Shown here: in pieces, positions 49,520 to 60,540 of the stretch | How the letters are laid out: the number at the start of each line of letters is the position of its first letter | Numbering within the stretch: position 1 is the stretch's first letter | NCBI GenBank assembly: GCA_037367355.1 | Contig: CM074704.1 | Location: forward strand, 2,108,001 to 2,172,000 | From: Neoscytalidium dimidiatum | Lineage: Eukaryota; Ascomycota; Dothideomycetes; Botryosphaeriales; Botryosphaeriaceae | Reading direction: 5' to 3' | Length of the DNA stretch: 64,000 nucleotides | The notes under the pieces: model-generated | Seen by the model: only the letters and a program-made list of their open reading frames with translations | What the model was told of the DNA's origin: nothing | Database searches by the model: none | Program-made: the position numbers and the translations under genes

Positions 49520-52500
49520 TCACACACCTGCCACCACTTTCACCATATATCTCTCCACAGCATCTTTAATGATAAAGCTGAGATCCTCCCTTACCTCGGG
49601 CTCCTCTAGATCGACGGGCTTGTTGTGCGACAACAGCTGGCTCAGCCGATCTGCCCATTTCTGTACCACAGATGGCGCGATCCCTTCACCCCATTCGGAC
49701 CCAAACGTTCGCATTGTGTCATCTTGTTTTCTCCATGACAGACCATTGAATACCGGATCCAGTAGTTTGAAGCCCGCCGTGATGCCTGCAACGAGGTCGG
49801 TCTGAGACACTTCGTCGTCCTTGCTCCTGCTTGTAGCGCTTATAGTAGGAAATATGATGAAGGTATTGTGCATCTCTTCACCCTCAGGGATATGCTCTAG
49901 CTGCAGTCTCGAAGTTGCACTGCGGCGTAATTGCTGGAGGGATGAAAGAGAGCGGAGAGGTATGAGACCGGCGCCGGGACGCTGTGGCGCTGATTTTTTG
50001 CTAGCGTATTGACCGGATCGGCATTCGGATTGCTCTTGTACCTGTTGTTGTACTACTGTCTCTTCATCTTCTTCAGCTAAAGAGACTTGTGCTGTTCCCG
50101 TACGGCGCATGAGACGGTTGGACCGACGAAGTAATTGCTTGGTTGGTATATTCTTGACTGCTCCACCACGGCCACTCTCTCTACTCTGCCGAGGTTGATG
50201 CGGAGAAGATGTGTGATACTGCTGCGTGAGATTTCGTTGAATATTTACTTCTGGTACACGAGACTCTTCAAGCCCCGCTTCTGGCATGTTGAAGTCTCGG
50301 ACGGGTTGCCTGCTTGCTACAGAATGCTTCCTGCCAGAGATTATGCGGGTTGACTCTGCAGAAGTTTCTGCAATCAAGTCAACAGAGGGGTCTAGAGTCC
50401 TTCGGGCCATCCAATGTCGAATATCATGGTCCCGCCCATCAGATAATGGTCCGTCAGCTCCTACAGAGGTCGTATTCTCAGCCTCTTCACTGGTGGCTGC
50501 CGGGATTTCCCTATGTCTCAGGAACACAGATGACCCCTTTGGACGCTGCGAAGGTACATTTGAAAACCAGCTATCCCTCTCCAAGTTGATCGGAGACTTG
50601 AATGGCTTGTTGAGTCCGCCGCCACGACCGGGGAATTTCTTCCGGCTACCACGCCCCCGCCCAGTCTGGCCCTTCCTAAGAGTTGGGATACACGACACTT
50701 GTTGCAGTTGCTGAGGTGGTTTGGAAAAGAGCCCGTCACCTACAGGCTGTTGAGGAGAGGTATGTGGAGAAGGAGGAAGAGTGTCGTGTGCTTGTGCCAA
50801 AGACTGGCTTGGTTTAGGGGAATTGGGGTTATTCAGTACATTCGAAACGTTAGGATTGATCGTCTGATTCTCTCGAGCCGGTGATGAAGGCTGTGGTGTT
50901 GGTAAGTGTAGTCCACCAAGTTGATTTGAAGGCAGCAGAGGTGTGATTGTCAGCACATTCAGCTGTGATTCCGTCCGTTCAGCCAGTGGAAGAGTTCTTT
51001 CTTGGCATCTCGTAATATCGGTATTCCGAATTCGAGCATTCATCTTCGCCATAGTCCACGGATTCGACACAGTGACATCATTGAGACCCTGCTGCTCAAT
51101 AACTTCATCTATGTCGTCCTCGTCGAGCGCTACATCGGGACCAGGACCATCAATGCCTAAGTCATCTTCGTCAAAGTCATACATGTTGTATTTCCAAGTC
51201 CGCTGGCGTTTCGGACGGGGTGTTTCTCCCTCTTCAGGCTGTAGTTCTTGAGCCTCGTGTTCATTTTCTTTGCCTTGAGATTGATCGGTAAGCAGAGTCG
51301 CTGGCTTTGATGAATGCTTCGATAGCGCTGTCGCCGGCACTGGTGTACTCTCTTGATTCTGATGGTCATCGAACTGAGGAGTCGAAGTAAGGTCAGGATC
51401 TGGCATGCCAACGAACTGATCGAATATGTCACTGTTCGCCGCCGCATCCCCATCACACATCTCGATCTCCCGGTTCTCCACTTGAGTTGTCTCCTTTAAA
51501 GTATAGCCCACCAGCGAAACAGACGAGTAGAATGCGTCCAGGAACTCTTCCACAGCGCCAAGAACGGTTCCAGCGTCATCAAACAGAAGATCGTCTTTCG
51601 AAGGCTCGACATTCGGATCGTAGCTTCCCGGCGGGCACCGGATATCCATCCTCAAGAAAGGCTCCCTCACATCTTCTAACGCCGGGCTCACTTTCTTCAA
51701 GTTGTCCCTGAAGACCTTCGCAATTTGCTTCATCGTTCCTCTTGTTGTCGAAACCGGTCGTGCATCGATAGAAAGAAATTGTCCGTAGCCAGCAATCTTC
51801 CTACTCTCTGCATCCGCCTTCGGGAGGAAAGCCTCGATGGTATACCCCTTCACCTTACGCTGCACATACGCACACTGCGCGGCAGCGTCTTTCCCTATGA
51901 CCTTCCACACCGCGTCTGCCACCTTCTCCTCCCCAGCATCCGCCTTGAGCCCAGGCTTAGGTGCATACACCCAATCCACCCCGCCCTTCCCCTTCCCCAC
52001 CTTCAACTGCAACCTCACGCCGGGCCTGGCCAACGCATACGCCAGCAACACCCTCTTCACGCGCCTCACCCCCCTCTCTCGATCCTTCAACGCGCTCTGC
52101 CGGCGCACCGGCCACTTCTCAAAAAACCCCTCCGCCCTCACAGTGGTCCCCATCGGCGCACCCACCCTCTTCTCCACGACCGCACCGCCATTCCCCTCCC
52201 CGATCCTCAACACGCTCGCCACCCCCTCGCCCTCACACCTCACCGTCACCCACAGCCCCGCCACCACGCCCGCCAGGCTCGCCAGCGCGACGCCCCTGAA
52301 CCCGAGCGACCGAGGCCCGACGCCGCGCAGCTCCTCCAGCGCGGCCAGCTTGCTGGTGCCGTGGCGGCGGCCCAGCAGGGCGCGGTCGGGCGGCGGGACG
52401 GAGCGGCCGTTGTCGCGCACGGCGACGTGGTCGAGCGTGTTGGCGGCCAGGTCGACGGCGACGCTGGTCGCGCCCGCGTCGAGCGCGTTGTCCAGCAGCT

Positions 52501-52648
52501 CCTTCACCGCGGCGGCCGGGTCGGCCAGCGCCAGCGAGGACGCGAGCGCGCGGGCGGTTCCGGCGGGGAGCGCGCGGATGGTGGTCGCCGTCGGGAGCGG
52601 GCCGAGCGGTGTGGTCTGAGTGGAGGTGGAGGCCGCGGCGTCGCTCAT
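49520..52648 (-). CDS. MLH2: MutL homologue, MLH2-like mismatch-repair protein
   Basis: A single exon encodes 1042 residues. The N-terminal 350 residues form a GHKL ATPase domain. Visible are AVKELLDNALDAGA (E50, N54), VRDNG (79-81 region), GRRHGTSKL near 93-101 and LGFRGVALASL near 115-125, followed by a transducer domain. DPAAAVKELLDNALDA is closer to yeast MLH2 than to MLH1, PMS1 or MLH3. The long middle is charged and low in order. The C-terminal 100 residues may be the dimerisation part, but the metal-binding endonuclease motif of PMS1 and MLH3 was not found. MLH2 pairs with MLH1 and modulates repair and meiotic gene conversion. The Glu of the usual GFRGEAL motif is Val here. The name is likely but not certain. 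Confidence 0.8.
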   Translation of the reverse strand: MSDAAASTSTQTTPLGPLPTATTIRALPAGTARALASSLALADPAAAVKELLDNALDAGATSVAVDLAANTLDHVAVRDNGRSVPPPDRALLGRRHGTSKLAALEELRGVGPRSLGFRGVALASLAGVVAGLWVTVRCEGEGVASVLRIGEGNGGAVVEKRVGAPMGTTVRAEGFFEKWPVRRQSALKDRERGVRRVKRVLLAYALARPGVRLQLKVGKGKGGVDWVYAPKPGLKADAGEEKVADAVWKVIGKDAAAQCAYVQRKVKGYTIEAFLPKADAESRKIAGYGQFLSIDARPVSTTRGTMKQIAKVFRDNLKKVSPALEDVREPFLRMDIRCPPGSYDPNVEPSKDDLLFDDAGTVLGAVEEFLDAFYSSVSLVGYTLKETTQVENREIEMCDGDAAANSDIFDQFVGMPDPDLTSTPQFDDHQNQESTPVPATALSKHSSKPATLLTDQSQGKENEHEAQELQPEEGETPRPKRQRTWKYNMYDFDEDDLGIDGPGPDVALDEDDIDEVIEQQGLNDVTVSNPWTMAKMNARIRNTDITRCQERTLPLAERTESQLNVLTITPLLPSNQLGGLHLPTPQPSSPARENQTINPNVSNVLNNPNSPKPSQSLAQAHDTLPPSPHTSPQQPVGDGLFSKPPQQLQQVSCIPTLRKGQTGRGRGSRKKFPGRGGGLNKPFKSPINLERDSWFSNVPSQRPKGSSVFLRHREIPAATSEEAENTTSVGADGPLSDGRDHDIRHWMARRTLDPSVDLIAETSAESTRIISGRKHSVASRQPVRDFNMPEAGLEESRVPEVNIQRNLTQQYHTSSPHQPRQSRESGRGGAVKNIPTKQLLRRSNRLMRRTGTAQVSLAEEDEETVVQQQVQEQSECRSGQYASKKSAPQRPGAGLIPLRSLSSLQQLRRSATSRLQLEHIPEGEEMHNTFIIFPTISATSRSKDDEVSQTDLVAGITAGFKLLDPVFNGLSWRKQDDTMRTFGSEWGEGIAPSVVQKWADRLSQLLSHNKPVDLEEPEVREDLSFIIKDAVERYMVKVVAGV

Positions 52649-53929
52649 GATGTCTGTTTAACTATGAAGTTTTCTTACTCGAACGTTGCGTTGTTCTATA
52701 GAGCGTGGGATGCCTTGATATGAGAATGAGGTTGGCGAGATGATCGAGTAGACGCATGAGGTTGAGGCCTTATTCGGACGGACTGGTCGAGAGCGCGCTC
52801 ATCAAAGAGCCGGAAAGGCCCTGCTCATCAGTTGAGGTAACTTTCGATGTGAGTTCAGTTGTGGAATTTCTCATCATTTCAACGTTGAGTCGAAGTGAGA
52901 GAGAGCTCCAGGCAGCCAGTCTGCGACGTCACACGAAGCAAAGAGGAAAGAGCACCCTCCCACTTCACCTCGCCGCACCTGCCCCAAAACACGCACTTCA
53001 CCTTCAGCTGCCTTTGAAATCAATCTTTTTTTTCTCCCTAAGAATCAACACCCGCTCGACGTATTACTCCGCCGATCTTGGTGATCCTCTCTTCGCGGAC
53101 AATGTACTGGAGTCAAGTCCCCATCAAGATTCATCCGTTCATCCCAGTGAGGCACAGAGGCTCACTTACAAACAGGCTCAAGCGACACCAACACCACCAC
53201 AACCTTCCACATTCTCACATTGCCACAAGCCTCACCCTTCAAGATAGCAGTAGCAACAGATACCCACCTCTACAGAAAAAACAACAGAACATGCCATACT
53301 ACGAGAAAGGAGAGTAGTAAATTGCGCATTCCGCTCTCCCCATCGCAGTGATTGTTCAATGGCATTCTTCCTGCTCTCATCCATCTTCACAAAACACACC
53401 TACACATCACCATCACTAACAAGTAATAACAAACCGGGAACCTGAGACTTAATACTCGGAAAACAATCGATAGAGAGAAAAATAATACAATAGAATTCTA
53501 CTACCAACCCCCCACAACTTTTCCCATCCTCTCCTAGCAGCCGTCGGCTCACTCACCCAGCCAGGTCCTCTCTGGAGAAAAAACCGAGAGTAGGAAAACA
53601 AGAAGCAGAGAAATTCTCGTTCCATACATACACACATCAATCGATCGATCGATCGAAGAAAGACCGCGCCCATATGAAGAAATAGTGGTTGTCAAAAAAA
53701 GAGGAAACAGAAAACAGAAAAAGTTTTCACCACTCGCCCGCTGATTCGAACGCCACCGCCAAGAGTCAGCCTTGCCCTCCCTTTGTGGTCCCGTTCGTTC
53801 GTGATGATGATAATGATGATTATCCGCGCAAAGATGCCCCATGCATGCATGTAAAGGTCATGTGTACCCATCTTCTCTCCCCTCCCAAAAGCAAACTCCC
53901 CATCACAACCCGTAATAGCCGTGAACCAA
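52649..53929. other. Intergenic, MLH2-like promoter and SIN3 3' end
   Basis: No gene is recognised. The part next to the MLH2-like start is presumably its promoter. Near 53640 lies a short GATC-rich repeat (ATCGATCGATCGATCG). The stretch 53200-53500 is A/C-rich without long frames. Confidence 0.5.
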
Positions 53930-56900
53930 TCAGAGCCCCTCCATCTCTGTATCACCGTCAGCAGCAGAAACCTTCTCCTCCTTCGGCGCCGTGGAGGTAG
54001 TAGTGGTCGACTCCTCCGCGGACTTCTCCGCAGCCATAGTCGAACCCGCCGTCGCCGTCGAAGACCCAGCAGTTCCTGCCGCCGACGAAGGCGCATCCGT
54101 ACCCTCGGCCAACAACCTGCCAAACCGCTGCTTCCTGCCATCCACGACATCCTTGCTCAAATCGCGCATCCACGCGTTGTTCATGACGACCTTCTCCTTT
54201 GCCAAGCTGATCCTGTTCTCGCGCTCCTGCTCGACCTCGGCTTGGGCGGCACCGCGCACGCGGTCACTCTTAATCAGGTACTCGACGGTGTTGGGTTCGA
54301 AGACCATGTTGAAGCGCTCGAGTGCGATGCGGATTGTCAGAGTCTCCTCGGACTTAACGTCCGCCGATGCCTCGGCGATCAGCTCGTCGTCGTCCGCGGG
54401 GGCGTCACGTTTCAGGAACGGCATTTTGACCTTGTCGGCCGGCACGCCCTCTGTCGCCGTGATGCGTGTGAACGAGGACAGGTAAGCACGCCAGTTCTGC
54501 TCCTGGCTCGTCTGCTTGATGTCGAAGGTCGGCTCCTCCCGCTTGAAGATCATTACGCGGGCGATGGAGCGGGATTGGTTCTTGTGTATGTCAGTAACAT
54601 CTCCGGTGCCTTTTGAGGCCAGAGGACTTACGTATGAGATCTTATACACGTCTCCATCTTTGGAATACTTCTCCACAGTCCTCCGATAGTTGAGCTCAGC
54701 ATCATGAGTCGTCTCCTCCTGTTGGCGGTCCTTGCGGAAGAGCTGGTAGATATCCCAAGTCTTGTCCTTGGCGTCGCTGCTCAAGAGAGCGAAAGCGAAC
54801 CTGACGAGCGAGCTGAGAAGCTTGTCAAAAGAGTACAGCTGCCAGCCAGTTTGGAGATAGTAACGCCTGAGGGTCTCCTCGATCTGCGGCATCTCAATCT
54901 CACCACGGATTTGTTCCATGAACATCTCGAGCACCTGTTGGTAGAAATTCGCGCTGTGCGACGTGTCGCGGAAGAACTCTTCGGGGCGCTTATCGATGAG
55001 GTTGAGCTCCAGAGCAGGCTTCGCATGCTTAGCGCGCTCGACCAGCTCGTGAACATGCTCCTCGTTCTGCTTCAGGTTCGACAGGCGCTCGTAGAGGATG
55101 ACGAACATGCGGAAGAAGCAGTAGATCGGGAGATTGCAGTACATGTTGTACACATCGCGCTTGTAAGGACCGTCGGGCGCGATATCTTGGATATCGTAGG
55201 TGTTGTTGCCGCCGGTAGGGTGCTCCAACCACCTATCAGATGCGCTGTCCTTGGGCGCAGAGGTGGTGACGTCTCCATCCTCGCCCATTTCCTCGTCCGC
55301 CGCCGACGCGGCCTCCGGTGTGCTGCCCCGGCTACCCGAAGCGTTGCTCTCGTCAGCGTCCTTGCGAGATGCCCTACCGCTGCGACCGGGATCTAGCACG
55401 CCACGGCGCAGGTCATCCTTCTTGCCGTTGATTTTGAGCGACTTGCGCGAGCCGTCATCCATGCCACCCATCTCGTCATCGGTGGAGTCGGCCTGGGGCG
55501 AACCGATGCTCTGCTCGAATTTGGTAGCGTTAAGGCCGAAGAATAGTGGGACGAACTCCTTTATGAAGCCATACAGCCGGTGAGAATCGGTTGAGTTGCT
55601 GTGTTCTGCATGTGCAAGAAGAAGACGGGATGCATCCAGAAGGACGTCGACGTCCGAGAACGCGTACTCGAACTGGTACTTCGGAACCGCAAGGCCTTGC
55701 ATCTCGCGCTGGCGCTTCTGCTCTTCATACTTGACCTGGATCTCGTTCTGCAGGGTCTTGGCCTGGAATTGACGTTTGTCGGCAGCCTTGGCGCTGGCGC
55801 TCTGATGATCAAGCGACTTCCAGAAAATCCTCTGAGTCTGCTCGCGCCAGACCTTCTCCCACTCACGCTGCGCAGCCTTCCACTCCTCCAACTTTTGTTT
55901 CATCCGGTTGAGCAACACCGGGATGACCTGATATGGAGTATCGAAGAGCTGCTGAATAACCTGGTTGCCACGCTCGCGGTTGTAGATCTTGTAGATGACG
56001 CGCTTGTAGATTGTCTCACTCTGGCCACCGAGGTTGCCGGGCAGTTGGAAGTTGAGCCTCTCCTCGGCGGTCGCGTTGAGCAACTGCTGAGCGATAGGCT
56101 CAAGTTGCTGGATGGTGCGAATACAGGCCTCAATAGTGTGGTCATAGTCGTGACGCTCTTCCTCGATACGGTGAAGGCCCTCTTCGTACTGGTTCTTGCG
56201 ATGAGCGACAAAGCCGCTGTCCTCAGACGCCCAAGTCGGGTGAGACGCCCACTCATCGTTCAAGACAGAGTGGCACAGCTCATCGCGACCGCTGCATCGG
56301 CGCATCTTCTCAGCACGTGGAAGCTGGCGGTAGCTGGGACCAAGACCGCGACAGTTAGAGAGAGCGACGCGACCGCTCGGAGGTTTGGGCTGGTTCTCAA
56401 GAGTATCTTCCTTGCCGTCGAATCCAAGGAACTTCCTGAACCAATTCATGAGCTCCGGATTGCCGCCGATGAACGCATGCACACGATGGAGAAGTAAAGA
56501 CTTGTCGATGAGGTCCATTGAGAAAAGGTTGCAGAGTTTTAAGAATTCGTTCATGGTGTTCTTGTTGCCGATGTACTTCTTGACGCGGTCAAACCAGGCA
56601 AGCTCTTCCGCGGTCGCTGCAAGTGAAGTCGTGGGTGCCAAGGGCTCAGGAATCGCTGGTGTCAAAGTGGGTGAGACTGGAGTCGCGTCGGGAAGAACAG
56701 TCTGCTTGCCACCGTGTTGCTGCTTGGCCCGCTGGAGAGACTTGGTCAGCTTGCGAATTCGACGAGGATGGCGCATGGTGATGGTATTGAGGACGTGTCA
56801 AACGCAGTCGTGTATTGTGTGAGGGAAAAGGCTGTGCTTTTATGAAGACAAGAATTGTCGCAAGGAAGAGGAAGAGAACATGACGAAAGAAAGAAGTTGT

Positions 56901-59608
56901 GTGAGGGAAGAAGAGTGAAAGGAGAAATTTGGAACCGACGGAGTAAGGTGTCGAGGGAGGAGCGGTTTGTAAATGCGATAGGGCTGGGAAGGGTAACAGC
57001 GTCAGTGGGGTCTTTCACTTTTTCACATACCTTCGCAATGTTTCCGCCCTGCCCAAACCCCGTCCTCGGAGCGGCACCAGGTGCCTCTGCAGGCATCGAT
57101 GCAGGCATTGCCATCGAGCTCCCGACAGTGCCCTGCCTGTCACCTCGTTTTCTCTTATTATCACGGCTAGCGCTGGGTGTAGGAGCGAAATTGCCAACCG
57201 GAGGAAGACGGCCAGAGCCCTGCTCGTTCCTTGGGGTGTGATGCATCTGTGGTGTACCTGCCGGCTCACCGCGCACGTTGCTAAACATGTATTGTTCCTC
57301 CGCAGCCTGCCTAGCCTGCGCAGCTTTATGCTGAGCTGCCGACTCAGGAAGAAATTGCTTGAAATCCTCAAGCAAGTCAGGCGCAGAGTTGAACAGCTGC
57401 GTTACCTGCGCGTAAACATCCTGAATTGGCTTGGACTCACGCTGATACGTCTGCAAGATTTCCAAGAACTGCTTGTAGATATCCGGTTGGGTCGCAAAGC
57501 GGTTCTTCACTCACAGTCAGTCTAAACCACGACTAACCCGCCGAAGCTCGCGTGACTCACCTTGATCTTATTGACGTAGCTAATGGCGTGGTTAAACTCC
57601 ACAGGGCCCCTCTTGTCCAGCCCGGGCTGCGCGCCGCCCTGCTGACCCATGTGGCCAACGCCATTCATGCTCTGTGCGGGCATTTGATTTGGAGCTCCAC
57701 CTGGCGGAGAAATCAGATCAGGCCTGTTCAACAAACCACCGGTAGCGGCTGAAACGGCATTGCTGAGTTGGGACACACCCCTCTGTTCTTGTTGATGCGC
57801 AAGCGCGGCGGCTGTCATTTGTTGCTCCCTGGCATGAGCCTCTGGAGATATGGGCGCCTGATTGCCTTGTCCCTGCTGCGGCGCGTAATGCGGCTGCACG
57901 ACCGGGCGACTTGGACTGAAGGCAGCCTCCGGACCTGAGCCCGGTTGCTGCTGTTGCTGCTGCTGTTGTTGTTGCTGCTGTTGCGGCCAATTAGCTCCAG
58001 GTCCACGGGAGGTTGCTTCGTAGAACTGTCGCTCCGAGGCACCCGCTCCATCACCATTCACAGGTACGCTCCGCGGGTTTGACAACGGACGGGGCACCGG
58101 CATTGACTGAACCGTCGTCCCCATCGGCGTCGTAACCCTAATCGCATTAGGATCACCTCCAGTACCACACTCAATCTTGTATCCCGGAGGCAGGAAGGTA
58201 TTGAAACCCTGGATCAAATTAGGGTGGCCTGCGAAGAGCGACGAGACTCTGTCGATCACACCGGGGGTATCAATCCTGGGGCGAGACCAGATCAGAAGTC
58301 ATTCACGAAATATATGGCCTTGTGGTGAAAACTTACGCTCCACTTTTGAAGTCTTTCATGATGTCGAGGAACTTATTATAAACATCGGGGTGTTCGTGGA
58401 ACTGTACTTTCACTTGATCCAGGTAGCTGAGCGCATCCTATAAAAACCGACGTTAGTGACCGATGCTTGCGTCTTTGTGCAAAATACACCTCGCTTACGT
58501 TTAGAATGGGCTGCTGTCCCTGACCCATAGCCAAAGACTGCTGCATACCCTGGGGTCCTCCAAAGGGTACCATAAGACCCTGTTGTTGCTGCGGTCCCTG
58601 TACTGGGTGCTGCTGCTGCTGCTGCTGTTGTTGTTGCTGCTGCTGCTGTTGCTGTAAACGAGCTCCGTCACCCTGCTGCCCACCTGGGCCCGACGCGAAA
58701 ATGGACGCAGGCGGCTGCCCTGCCATGGAGCTTGGGCCCATCTGTGATGAATTTCCAAGAAGTCCGTTGGGACCATGAATGCCACGCACCTGCGGACCGA
58801 CGGCCACGGGTTGGTGCAGGTGTATCGAGCCGGCGTGGTTCTCGTGCGGCGCCTGCTCAATCTGCTGCCGTTCTAGCATCTCGATCTCCCGTTTTGCAGC
58901 CTGTATGGCGATATCCTCCACTTGTCTCTCTTCTCGCATCTCCCTCTCGCGGTCGCTGTTCCCTTGCTGTGCCTGCCCGAGCTGCTGCGATTGCATTGCT
59001 TGGTTGATCCCAGGCAGATTGTATCCGGACCCGCCATGCGACGTCGCGGAGTGCGTCTGAGGTCCCGCGGTAGATTCTTGACCCGTTGACGTTCCTCTCT
59101 GGGAAGCTTGTGCTGCCGAGGCCTGTGACGACTGGTTCAACCCCGCGATGCCGGGCAGATTGTGTCCAGATTGCTGGTTAGGGGAGAAAAACGGCGCTGA
59201 TGAGATCCGATATCAGTTATCCATGTTCTCTACGAAATATAATAGATCTTGGACGCGGCCGGGCGTACGTACCACTTGGTGGGGGAAGGACAGGACCGCT
59301 TCCTTGGGCGGACGGCTGCGGCGGGGGCTGCTGTGAGCCACCAGCACTCGATCTGAGCAGAAGCATGGGATCAGCAATGACAGTCCGAAGTTGCAAGTGT
59401 ATTATCAGTCCTCAGCAGAGAGCCTTCAGCTCTCTGAAACCTCCCCACACACGCGCCGCAGATGGCAGCGGATGCGAAAGTCCAGCACTTACCCGAAACC
59501 ACCTATGGGACGTGAGCCCTGCGGCTGGGCCTGGTCATTGTTCTGTGAAGCGCCTGCACCCTGTGGACCCTGCGACGGTGGCCAACCCTCGCGATTCGCG
59601 GGATTCAT
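53930..59608 (-). CDS. SIN3: SIN3 co-repressor scaffold
   Basis: Exons are 59608-59493, 59352-59273, 59196-58499, 58437-58337, 58275-57561, 57504-57031, 56749-54632 and 54580-53930, giving 1650 residues. SIN3 is the scaffold of the Rpd3 histone-deacetylase complex, recruited by DNA-bound repressors. Three paired amphipathic helix domains are visible. PAH1 is at about 299-366 ([20 protein letters not shown]), PAH2 at about 558-625 ([12 protein letters not shown] across the exon 5/6 join, then [13 protein letters not shown]), and PAH3 at about 776-842. The histone-deacetylase interaction domain follows ([24 protein letters not shown]). Two polyglutamine runs flank PAH1, at about 58612-58657 and 57946-57982. 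The final intron (54631-54581) is 51 nt with no stop, so its retention keeps the frame. Boundaries are supported by frame continuity at every join. Confidence 0.93.
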
Positions 59609-60540
59609 GGCGACTGTCGCTGAAGCCGGTCGGTGCTGTGCGGCTCGGTGGCTTCACGCTGAGGCAAAATGGGGGCGTATACGATCGGCAAAATGGGAGT
59701 TGATGCGATGAGTGCTTCGCGGATCAGCTCGCGGAGAACATGAGCTCCTGCGCTGGAGCTCGATAGGGCGTCGCGGGCGGGCGATAGCGAGGTGCGCTTG
59801 GAGCTCGCAGGTTTGTGTATATAGCTAGCGCGGGCTGATCGCTGAGGGCTGTTCTCGCAGGTGGAATGGATGTTAAGACTGCCTTGAGGTGATTCACTGG
59901 CGCGCGGCGGGCATGCGCGAAGAGACAGGGCACACGGAGGGGTATTGGGGCGCGGTGGTTCACTCGAAGTGATGGACAAGCTTGTCGAAAGAGTCGCGCA
60001 TCCTCCCCCGGCTCATAGCGCGCGGACAGGCTCGGTGCAGAGGAAACTCCGATGACGGCTCTTGCGCTTGCACGAAAGAGGCACCCGACCGCCTTTAAGC
60101 GAGGCGCGTGCTGGTGCTGCAGGGCTGCCAAGGTGCTTTGATGCCTGAGGTGTCACTTACCCCGGCCTACGTCGCACTGGCTTTCAACCGTTGTCCAGAG
60201 TCACGCGCAGAGTGCATCCGTCGGCCAGCCTACTTAGCCGGTAGCCGGTCGACAGCTGAGGGAAATTGGCGTCGGTTCCATGTCATAAAAACTCATCCGG
60301 CCGTCTCTACCAGAAAAAGGGAAAAAAACGGAAATAAAAACGAGTGAGGACCGCGGGTTACCAAAATGCCAGCCGAGATCTCGCCAGTGCAGTAGCTCCC
60401 GTCGCCACTACCCGCCGCCCTGAAGCCTCAGGCATCTTTTTGCATACGACGCTCCACTGCCTGGAATTGCAATAGCGCTCTAGTGTAAGAGAAGTCAAAG
60501 CAACGATCCGGACGCAAATTCACTGCATCATCCCTCGTAC
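59609..60540. other. Intergenic, SIN3 promoter region
   Basis: No separate gene is recognised between the SIN3 start and the end of the beta-glucosidase gene. The GC-rich part (59640-60150) produces open frames without protein character. Confidence 0.5.

Noticed and set aside
53636..53656. GATCGATC-rich short run as a possible regulatory palindrome
   Set aside because: It is too short and lies downstream of SIN3 with no supporting context; it is more likely a simple repeat.
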